Of a stretch of 64,000 nucleotides of DNA, positions 47,185 through 57,137 are shown in pieces (position 1 is the stretch's first letter; each line of letters starts with the position of its first letter). This stretch comes from Panopea generosa. Taxonomy: Eukaryota > Mollusca > Bivalvia > Adapedonta > Hiatellidae. The notes under the pieces are model-generated. The model was not told where the DNA came from and made no database searches. It was given only the letters and a program-made list of their open reading frames with translations. A program made the position numbers and the translations under genes. Location: assembly GCA_029582155.1 (NCBI GenBank), contig CM055901.1:23903657-23967656 (forward strand), given 5' to 3'.

Positions 47185-47959
47185 ACATTTTAGTCTTTTA
47201 TACTTCTCTTAAATGGCTATGTACATTACAATAATGTCTATGATTATGTTGTATACTTTGTACCAGAAACATAATGTAATTAAGTCAGTGCATGTATTTG
47301 TACTAATAGACAGGACTAAAGATTAAATTTTTTATCAATTTATTTTCTTTATAAATATATTTTTCGTATACAATTTTCATACTTAAACTGAATTTGCATA
47401 CATCATTCATATTTAAACAGTATAATACAAAACTGTTTCCATATAAAATGCACTCATTTTATCAACTAGAAAATAAATATATTCCATTTTTGATAAATCA
47501 TTGTTGTATGCGCACAAAATGACCAATTTATGTGTTGACGTGCAGTAAAACACCATTCATTCATGTATTTAATAACCAATAATATATTTTCAATAAACAT
47601 ACCTCTATAAAACTATATCCTGTTCTGCTTTATTCTTATAAACTATAAAATAATCCACATCCTACATACAGCTTTCTTTACTCTAAAAATTGTTAGGAAA
47701 TGTCTTTAGTGCTAATAATGAGAAATGAAGGAAACTAGTTTGGACAAAAACTAATACTTTCTGATTGAGACAAACTGGATTAAATGTAAAAATCTGCCAG
47801 TACAACAATGGCTTAATTATCAGTTTTACCATTTATCTTAATTATCAATGGAATTTAACACTTGCTATTATTAAATAATGTGTTCAGTAGTTTAACAATG
47901 GCCCAGTAATTGCCTGTGGTCAAGTTAAGTTTGATCAATGGATATGTTTTCACACATGC
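47185..47959. other. No gene seen
   Basis: AT-rich sequence without repeats or gene signals. Confidence 0.4.
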
Positions 47960-49003
47960 AGTGATGCACTCTCTCTGTTGAGGCCAGACTTGCAGATGTC
48001 TGTTGGTTATCAGTGACTACTGTCTCTGTTGAGGCCAGACTTGTAGATGTCTGTTGGTTATCAGTGACTACTGTCTCTGTTGAGGCCAGACTTGTAGATG
48101 TCTGTTGGTTATCAGTAACTACTGTCTCTGTTGAGGCCAGACTTGTAGATGTCTGTTGGTTATCAGTAACTACTGTCTCTGTTGAGGCCAGACTTGTAGA
48201 TGTCTGTTGGTTATCAGTAACTACTGTCTCTGTTGAGGCCAGACTTGTAGATGTCTGTTGGTTATAGGTAACTACTGTCTCTGTTGAGGCCAGACTTGTA
48301 GATGTCTGTTGGTTATCAGTGACTACTGTCTCTGTTGAGGTCAGACTTGTAGATGTCTGTTGGTTATCAGTGACTACTGTCTCTGTTGAGGCCAGACTTG
48401 TAGATGTCTGTTGGTTATCAGTGACTACTGTCTCTGTTGAGGCCAGACTTGTAGATGTCTGTTGGTTATCAGTGACTACTCTCTCTGTTGAGGCCAGACT
48501 TGTAGATGTCTGTTGGTTATCAGTGACTACTGTCTCTGTTGAGGCCAGACTTGAAGATGTATGTTGGTTATCAGTGACTACTGTCTCTGTTGAGGCCAGA
48601 CTTGAAGATGTATGTTGGTTATCAGTGACTACTGTCTCTGTTGTGGCCAGACTTGTAGATGTCTGTTGGTTATCAGTGACTACTGTCTCTGTTGAGGCCA
48701 GACTTGCATATGTCTGTTGGTTATCAGTGACTACTGTCTCTGTTGAGGCCAGACTTGCAGATGTCTGTTGGTTATCAGTAACTACCGTCTCTGTTGAGGC
48801 CAGACTTGTAGATGTCTGTTGGTTATCAGTAACTACTGTCTCTGTTGAGGCCAGATTTGTAGATGTCTGTTGGTTATCAGTGACTACTGTCTCTGTTGAG
48901 GCCAGACTTGTAGATGTCTGTTGGTTATCAGTGACTACTGTCTCTGTTGAGGCCAGATTTGTAGATGTCTGTTGGTTATCAGTAACTACTGTCTGTTTTA
49001 ATC
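47960..49003. repeat. 51-bp minisatellite, about 20 highly similar units
   Basis: The unit reads ACTACTGTCTCTGTTGAGGC, CAGACTTGTAGATGTCTG, TTGGTTATCAGTG (51 bases, 17 codons). Units differ by only one or two bases, mostly GTGACT/GTAACT and GTAGAT/GCAGAT, so the array is young or homogenised. One frame stays open for 238 codons and encodes a 17-residue repeat, but there is no gene context. Confidence 0.96.
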
Positions 49004-49154
49004 AGCTAGTTAGATCACACATAGAATCTACATAAATATTAGCAATTAAAATAATAATCACCTAACATAATAGTTAAATGTTAAATATACTTAAATTTCA
49101 AAGTAAACAATCTTCATCACTCCTACATATCTACAATAATCATCTTTTATTCTT

Positions 49155-49213
49155 ATCCGGCTCGCCAAAATGACTTGTTCAAAGCACATTAAGGATAAAT
49201 AAAAACTTATACA
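49155..49213 (+). repeat. 3'-end fragment of the dispersed repeat at 42070-43330
   Basis: CTCGCCAAAATGACTTGTTC followed by AAGGATAAATAAAAACTTAT matches the ends of both longer copies. Confidence 0.6.
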
Positions 49214-49304
49214 TACATACTCTACTGTCTCATATATATATATATATATAATTTACTAAAGTCTCACCCTTGTAATACAAATTAAAACTAGACCTATCAC
49301 TGTA

Positions 49305-50440
49305 GTGATGAATACCCCCAAACGCCGCCATGACAGAAAATGGTTAACCATTGTATGAAGTTTTATTAAATTATATCCAATAGTTTTAAAGTTATGCTCC
49401 AGACAAAAAAAATTCTTAACAAAAGAGAATGTTATGGATTGAGTTGTTTGTATTGTTAATTTTTTTATGGTTTTGTTAAAATTAAACTGTCTTTTTAATT
49501 ATTGTGCAGTGTACAAGCTTTCATGGCAATCAATAAATGTTATACTTTTTCGAGTTATGTAGAGGGACAACAATGTTATGGATAAGAAACAAACAAGAGC
49601 ACTAGGAATACAATATCGAACCTGCTTTGCTCAAACTCCATGTATTCATCAACTTGGTTCTTTCATGAACTTTATTAAACTGTTATCACTGATGGCTTTA
49701 AAAGTACTTTAAAAGTACTGCACCAGACAAGGGAAATATATCAAAGGGCAATAACTCTGTAATTAGCAAGAATAGAGTTATGTTTCTTGTACACTGCACT
49801 TCCTCTCATTATATTCTACCATTGTATGAAGTTTGATGAAATTCCATCCAGTACTTTAAAAGTAATGCTCCGGACAAGGGAAATATATCAAAGGGCAATT
49901 ACTCTGTAATTAGCAAGAATAGAGTTATGTTTCTTGTACACTGCACTTCCTCTCATTATATTCTACCATTGTATGAAGCTTGATGAAATTCCATCCGGTA
50001 CTTTTCAAGTTATGCTCCGGACAACAAAAAATATCAAAGGGAAATATATCAAAGGGCAATAACTCTGTAATTAGCAAGAATAGATTTATGTTTCATGTAC
50101 ACTGCACTTCCTCTCATTATATTCTACCATTGTATGAAGCTTGATGAAATTCCATCCGGTACTTTTCAAGTTATGCTCCGGACAAGAAAAAATATCAAAG
50201 GGCAATAACTCTGTAATTAGCAAGAATAGAGTTATGTTTCTTGTACACTGCACTTCCTCTCATTATATTCTACCATTGTATGACGTTTGATGAAATTCCA
50301 TCCAGTACTTTTCAAGTGATGCTCCGGACAAGGAAAATTGCAACGGACAGACCGACCGACAGACCAACAGACCGACAGACCGACCTCAGGGTGACTCCAG
50401 TATACCCCCTCAAAACTTCGTTTGTCGGGGGTATAATTAC
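49305..50440. mobile_element. Unclassified repeat element with inverted TACCCCC ends, internal 146-bp tandem units and a terminal hairpin
   Basis: The left part contains GAATACCCCCAAACGCCGCC. The right end, read on the minus strand, starts ATTATACCCCCGACAAACGA. Between them about four tandem units of roughly 146 bases (AAAGGGCAATAACTCTGTAA, CTGCACTTCCTCTCATTATA, AAGTTATGCTCCGGACAAG) run from 49733 to 50335. A GACAGACCGACCGACAGACC stretch follows, then a hairpin with TATACCCCC and GGGGGTATA arms (50400-50434). From memory this resembles repeats common in bivalve genomes. No coding region. Confidence 0.7.
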
Positions 50441-50792
50441 AATAATGAAACAACAAATGCTACACTACATCACTCTGGGTGGTATATATGACAGAAATAT
50501 GGCTTCAATTAACATACATCAACATCAATCAAAGGAGCTTCATCACTGACAATATTGATCAGTATAATTTCATCAATTTGTATCGGTATATTTTTTTATC
50601 ATTCCAAGAAAATACTTATTTGTACTTTTAAGAATAGATAAAATCTGATTGAACCATACCTTATCTGTGCATAACTCCTCGTACTTCTAAAGATTTTCCC
50701 CATATTTTCAAAACTATTGGCACATCACTATATTTATCCAAACAGTTTCTTAAATATAAATAAGTAGACAGACAGGAACATTTAAAGATTAA
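50441..50792. other. No feature seen
   Basis: AT-rich sequence. Confidence 0.4.
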
Positions 50793-50909
50793 TTGTTGTT
50801 GTATGGTGTTTAGCATTGGTTACAACAATTTTGCAGACAAGTTGTGACAATATCTACTTGAGACAGTATGCCAAGTCCTATCACATTGGTGTATCATGCT
50901 GTAAAGACA
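50793..50909 (-). mobile_element. SINE family B, 3' half of a split copy
   Basis: GTTGTATGGTGTTTAGCATT and CTACTTGAGACAGTATGCC through GTATCATGCTGTAAAGACAT match the reverse complement of the family B 3' half. The match stops near 50909 and resumes at about 51487 with the next part of the same element. Confidence 0.75.
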
Positions 50910-51181
50910 TCAGGCCATTACATTATTTTTTTATTTCGCTTTTCCTGTAGAACAAGTATTACTAAAATCTGCATGTCCTGACCAAAAGCAACTTGTCCTT
51001 ACATTAGTCTAGAATAATGGTACTAGTCCTATGAATATAAAATAAAGAATAACTAAATTAACTGTTTTATTAAAGATATGCTGTGTTTAATTATTTCTTA
51101 ATTTTCACTTGTCAAATTGGACACGAAGCCTAATGAACCACGATTCATTTGTCCCGGACAGTCAGGCGAGTGTTAATGTAA

Positions 51182-51468
51182 TTGATTGATTGATTGAATA
51201 TTTAGTGTCATTTTTATGCCATCGAGGGCTAACAGATGATCAGTTAACCTAACCACTGTTTCCTGGGATTAACCAGTACTCAAGCACACCCCGTCTCCGC
51301 AAGTAACTGATAACTTTCCCACTTGAATCAGTGGTGAGAGACAATGATAATGAGACACAATGTTGTATATCAATCATCATGGAGACTGTTGCCGGGCGGG
51401 GGATTCGAACTAACGACCCCTGGATTGATAGTCAGACGCGTAACCAACTGAGCTAATTGGGCCCGGCT
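51182..51468 (-). mobile_element. tRNA-derived SINE family A, copy 7 (well preserved)
   Basis: Minus-strand copy with head GCCGGGCCCAATTAGCTCAG and a tail seen on the + strand as ATTGATTGATTGATTGAATA. A perfect 12-base duplication GTGTTAATGTAA lies at 51170-51181 and 51469-51480. It lies inside the interval that separates the two parts of a SINE B copy. Confidence 0.95.
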
Positions 51469-51486
51469 GTGTTAATGTAAAGCCCT

Positions 51487-51530
51487 GGACATGGTATGAT
51501 ACCCACCCACTGATATTATACTGTCATACT
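51487..51530 (-). mobile_element. SINE family B, core fragment (other part of the split copy)
   Basis: ACATGGTATGATACCCACCC then ATTATACTG matches the reverse complement of the family B core, continuing where 50909 leaves off. Confidence 0.6.
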
Positions 51531-52188
51531 GACTATATATATCCTGATACACAGTAATAACACGTATCCAAATTTTATGTTTCACATGGTACAAATGTAT
51601 TTGTTTTACTGGCCTGAATACAAATATAATTATACACTTCCTGCAGGTTATTTTGAAAAGTAGAAAAAACAGACTGGTTATAATGCCCATGTACACAGAC
51701 AACAGAAGGTGTGGAATTCAACATATGTACAAAATCTCCTTGATAATCAATTGATAATACTACATCAGACAAAATTATCACTACATAATTTATAGAAGGC
51801 ATGCCATATAGAAATTATACTCCTGTCAAAGGAATCTGGGAATGACTTTATAAAGCATAAAGATTATTGAATAATTGGGAAATAGGAAGCAAAGAACTTC
51901 ACAGGGAATGTGAAATAAATACTTGTGGCCAACTGTTGCTGTTATGCAGACAAGGTATATGTTCAAATTTTACGTACAGAATTCCTTTCCTACAATATGG
52001 CAGACATTGCCAGATAGGAAAATATTGATATCCTTGTCACACAGTATACTCATTCTTCTTCAGTAATAGGTCAGCAGTATTTTTTACCTCAATAATGGGG
52101 ACAGTCACAGATCTCAAAGAATGTACAGTTTAAAAACCCCAGCAAATAAAATTAATATTAATCATATACACAGTATAATTATAATGTA
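51531..52188. other. No gene seen
   Basis: Two overlapping minus frames of about 75 codons (51472-51802) partly cover the SINE fragment and show no domain. Confidence 0.4.
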
Positions 52189-54475
52189 TTAAATGTGGAC
52201 CCAAATGCTGCCTGTTAGACTGTGAATGTTGGCTCTAATACTTCCTGTTAGACTGTGAATGTTGGCTCTAATACTTCCTGTTAGACTGTGAATGTTGGCA
52301 ATTATGCTTTCTGTTAGACTGTGAATGTTGGCAATTATGCTTTCTGTTAGACTGTAAATGTTGGCCTTAATACTTCCCGTAAGACTGTGAATGTTGGCAA
52401 TTATGCTTCCTGTTAGACTGTGAATGTTGGCCCTAATACTTCCTGTTAGACTGTGAATGTTGGCCCTAATACTTCCTGTTAGACTGTGAATGTGGGACAT
52501 AATACTTCCTGTTAGACTGTGAATGTTGGCCCTAATACTTCCTGTTAGACTGTGAATGTTGGCTCTAATACTTCCTGTTAGACTGTGAATGTTGGCTCTA
52601 ATACTTCCTGTTAGACTGTGAATGTTGGCAATTATGCTTTCTGTTAAGACTGTGAATGTTGACAATTATGCTTTCTGTTAGACTGTAAATGTTGGCCTTA
52701 ATACTTCCTGTTAGACTGTGAATGTTGGCAATTATGCTTTCTGTTAAAATGTGAATGTTGGCCTAATACTTCCTGTTAGACTGTGAATGTTGGCAATTAT
52801 GCTTCCTGTTAGACTGTAAATGTTGGCCTTAATACTTCCTGTTAGACTGTGAATGTTGGCAATTATGCTTTCTGTTAAAATGTGAATGTTGGCCTAATAC
52901 TTCCTGTTAGACTGTGAATGTTGGCAATTATGCTTCCTGTTAGACTGCGAATGTTGGCCCTAATACTTCCTGTTAAGACTGTGAATGTTGGCTCTAATAC
53001 TTCCTGTTAGACTGTGAATGTTGGCTCTAATACTTCCTGTAAGACTGTGAATGTGGGACATAATGCTTCCTGTTAGACTGTGAATGTTGGCCCTAATACT
53101 TCCTGTTAGACTGTGAATGTTGGCCCTAATACTTCCTGTTAGACTGTGAATGTGGGACATAATACTTCCTGTTAGACTGTGAATGTTGGCCCTAATACTT
53201 CCTGTTAGACTGTGAATGTGGGACATAATACTAGTACATACTGTTAGATTGTGAATGCTGGCCCTAAGACTCCCTGTTAGACTGTGAATGTTGGCTCTAA
53301 TACTTCCTGTTAGACTGTGAATGTTGGCAATTATGCTTTCTGTTAGACTGTGAATGTTGGCAATTATGCTTTCTGTTAAACTGTAAATGTTGGCCTTAAT
53401 ACTTCCTGTTAGACTGTGAATGTTGGCAATTATGCTTTCTGTAAAAATGTGAATGTTGGCCTAATACTTCCTGTTAGACTGTGAATGTTGGCCCTAATAC
53501 TTCCTGTTAGACTGTGAATGTTGGCCCTAACACTTCCTGTTAGACTGTGAATGTGGGACATAATACTTCCTGTTAGACTGTGAATGTTGGCCCTAATACT
53601 TCCTGTAAGACTGTGAATGTGGGACATAATACTAGTACATACTGTTAGATTGTGAATGTTGGCCCTAAGACTCCCTGTTAGACTGTGAATGTTGGCCCTA
53701 ATGCTGCCTGTTAGACTGTGAATGTTGGCCCAAAGACTCCCTGTTAGACTGTGAATGTTGGCCCTAAGACTGCCTGTTAGACTGTGAATGTTGGCCCTAA
53801 GACTCCCTGTTAGACTGTGAATGTTGGCCGTAAGACTCCCTGTTAGACTGTGAATGTTGGCCCTAATGCTGCCTGTTAGACTGTGAATGTTGGCCCAAAG
53901 ACTCCCTGTTAGACTGTGAATGTTGGCCCTAAGACTGCCTGTTAGACTGTGAATGTTGGCCCTAATGCTCCCTGTTAGACTGTGAATGTTGGCCATAAGA
54001 CTCTCTGTTAGACTGTAAATGTTGGCTCTAATGCTCCCTGTTAGACTGTGAATGTTAGCCGTAAGACTCCCTGTTAGACTGTGAATGTTGGCCGTAAGAC
54101 TCTGTGTTAGATTATGAATGTTGGCCCTAATGCTGCCTGTTACACTGTGAATGTTGGCCCTAATGCTGCCTGTTACACTGGCCCTAATGCTTTCTATTAA
54201 ACTGTGAATGTTGGCCCTAATGCTGCCTGTTACATTGTGAATGTTGGCCCTAATGCTCCCTGTAAGACTGCAAATGTTGGCCCATGCTCCCTCTTAGACT
54301 GTGAATGTTGGTCCTAATGCTTTCTGTTACACTGTGAATGTTGGCCCTAATGCTCCCTGTTAGACTGAATGTTGGTCCTAATGTTTTCTGTTACACTGTG
54401 AATATTGGCCCTTATGCTTTCTGTTAGACTGTGAACATGGGCCCTAAACGCTTCCTGTTAGACTGTGAATGCCCA
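52189..54475. repeat. 33-bp minisatellite, about 69 units, with internal subfamilies and duplicated blocks
   Basis: The unit reads GTTGGCCCTAATACTTCCTG then TTAGACTGTGAAT (33 bases). The first two-thirds use AATACTTCC, GGCAATTATGC or GTGGGACATAAT variants; from about 53660 on, AAGACTCCC and AATGCTGCC variants dominate. Minus frames with an 11-residue repeat (ANIHSLTGSIR) stay open for up to 188 codons because 33 is a multiple of three, but single-base length changes break the register several times. It is considered non-coding. Confidence 0.96.
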
Positions 54476-56056
54476 ACATATTGACACATCCATATATTGG
54501 CCATTGAACTTGTATGCTAAAAAATAAACGGCAACTTCCCAAGTATGTTTAAGATCTGTAAATATGGGAATGAAATTGTCTATAGATTGACAATAGACTA
54601 TCAACAGCCACATATAATTTCCCTCTAATATTGGAATGTATAGTTGATGGAGGATGCCACATCAATAATTTACAGCATGGATATAATTGAATATAAGAAC
54701 ATCTGCAAGACTCTCTGAAATGTTTGGCTCAACCCATATACGTTTAATTCAGAGCAGTTACTAAGTGCTGCTTCAGCTTAAACCAAGTCAAGAATCCATT
54801 TGGCAAACAAAAACATCATCTGATCTCGAAAAATGTGTGCCCTTAACCACAATGGACATTTTTATCTTTTATTCTAAAAGCAGTTGGCCAAGAGAATTCA
54901 CTATAAATAATTAAAGTGATGTTATGCCCATTTTTCACTGTAAAATTAAGCGAAAAAAAATCATATAGGTCTAAAGGTTGTTGTAAACAATGGCCTATAG
55001 CCCATTAGTCCCTAATCTTCCTGCCACAAGTTCAAAATAATAATCTTCCAAAATATTATTTTCATATTTGATTGACCAAGCGAAATAAAAAAAATGAAGG
55101 TTCCGTTAATTTTGGATATGACCCAAAAAAGATTTTTTCAGCACAATACACTGGATGCTTTTTTTTACAGAATTTTTCACGGAAAAGACGGTCTCGTTTA
55201 TTGACTAAAAATACATACCGATGTCATTTCTGTTCCTTTCTTTTGTGTAAAATTGTAGACGAAAGAGCTGATTTGAAAATGTATCTTCAACTTCTGTAAC
55301 ATTACTTTGGGCATAAATTATGCAAATTTGATTGTGCAAACATTTACGAAACTGTTACTTATCACGGCAAAGGCTTTTCAATATAAAACGTTTTTCATTA
55401 TTCGTATATCTTTATTTCTAATACAGTATCTTCAAGTTTTTATGCTACGATTATTGTATTAACTGGACAGCAACTGACGAGAGCAAAATTAGCTGTCATA
55501 TTATGACATTCACTGGTAAACACATAGAATGCTGTAATCTGGGCATAATGTCGCTCTAAGTTTGAAACTTATTATAAAGTACTAATTCTATCATTCATAA
55601 TTAAAAAACAAAATATTTGAATTTTAAATCCACCAGAATGGACAAATAAAATGGTATTGAAATCAAAATTCCATCCCAACTCTAAAATAAAACTCTCAGG
55701 TATATTGCAACAATACATAAGTCCCCTACCAGTTTACCAATTTTGTTGCCATAGCAACCACAACTTTTGTCCGACTAAAAAGTAATAAAATTCTGTGCAT
55801 GATTTCCTTATTGCCCTCTATCCACATGCTAAGTTTCACATATGTAGCTTGATTACTTTTTGTGTTACCAAAAGACCCAGGTTTTATGTCATTTAACCAT
55901 ATCTGTTACCAAAGCAACATAAAATTTATACAAAGTCTATACACTTACTTGTGTGTAAGTTGTTTTATATATGCATCATCCAGATAATTACAGAATTTTC
56001 AGAACCAATGTTAAGTGGGAACTGATCAAAATTTACTATTAAATTATGTCACTTTA
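54476..56056. other. No gene seen
   Basis: AT-rich, apparently single-copy sequence. A 75-codon frame (55072-55299) is rich in Lys/Arg but has no recognisable motif. Confidence 0.4.
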
Positions 56057-56297
56057 AGGCCGTTATAACTTAATTGCTAGATTATCATCCAAATTTTTCT
56101 TAAAAATGGGGAGGGCGAGAGGATTTATTTTTTATTTTCAATTTTAAAATTTTTGATGTTTTTTTAATAAAGAAAAATAACAAGTTTAATTTTTTTTTTT
56201 TTTTTTTTTTTTTTAATGGAAATAAAAAGGGTCAGGGCAGCATGAAAATTAGGGGGTGGGAGGGGATGATAATCTAGCAATTAATCTATTATGGCCT
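56057..56297 (-). mobile_element. MITE family 2, copy B
   Basis: The ends AAGGCCGTTATAACTTAATT and AATTAATCTATTATGGCCTA are inverted, with the shared TTGCTAGATTATCATCC block. The interior contains a T run of about 25-30 bases near 56190. Orientation is opposite to copy A. Confidence 0.9.
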
Positions 56298-56512
56298 AAT
56301 ATGACATTTATTAATAGTATTCTGATTTAAGGCTGTCTCTGAGGACCATAGAATGGGACTGCAATATAGACAGAGCTGCAGGGTATCACCCCATAGATAA
56401 TGAGACATCATCTGTGCAAAATAAAGCAGGCATCTTTCTTTCTGCTTCTTTCAAAATATTGTGTAATATTCATGAAATCATCAGGTACAAGTTCTTGAAT
56501 TATGCATATGTT

Positions 56513-56746
56513 AGGCCATTATAAATTAATTGCTAGATTATCGATTTTTCTTAAAAACGGGGATGGCGGGAAGATTTTATGTTTTACTTTTTATTTATTT
56601 TTTTTTTAAATTTTTGATGTTTTTTTTACTAATTTTTAATAAATTTTTAAAAAAAAAAATTTTTATAAAAAAAAAAAGGGTCAGGGTGGCATAAAAATTA
56701 GAAGGCGGGCAGGGATGATAATCTAGCAATAAATTTATTATGGCCT
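56513..56746 (-). mobile_element. MITE family 2, copy C
   Basis: The ends AGGCCATTATAAATTAATTG and GCAATAAATTTATTATGGCC are inverted and about 33 bases long with few mismatches. The interior matches copy B. It lies only 215 bases from copy B in the same orientation. Confidence 0.9.
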
Positions 56747-57137
56747 TTTCACTATAATATGACTGAATAAAAAGAGATGCCATGAGCTAATATTATGACT
56801 GTCCGAGAACCAATATAAACTCGGCCATTAGGAAATCACTTAATTGACAACATTTTAATATTATCAACAAAACATTTGATGATGTTATTAATAATATACT
56901 GTTTTCTGCAAAGTTTTATATATTTAAACAAAGATTAAAAGACTCAGAGCCTAAGATAACACAGTTCAAAAAAATACATTAGGACACAATACAACATAGA
57001 AAGATGTATCGCTCAGAAAAACTTAGAAGTACAACAATTCAAAAACATGTGTACTCCATATATGAGCATTCTAGATTGATGTAAACACTTAAACATATTC
57101 AACATACCATAGTATAAGTATATAAGTGTAAATATAT
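56747..57137. other. No feature seen
   Basis: AT-rich sequence. Confidence 0.4.

Noticed and set aside
48013-49035. Repeat protein of 17-residue units (TTVSVEARLVDVCWLSV)
   Set aside because: Exact 51-base unit length explains the open frame. There is no start context, terminal domain or splice signals. Kept only as a finding to test.
52189-53996. Minus-strand frames with an 11-residue repeat (ANIHSLTGSIR)
   Set aside because: The unit is a 33-bp tandem repeat; the register is broken repeatedly by one-base length changes, and there is no signal peptide, domain or flanking exon.
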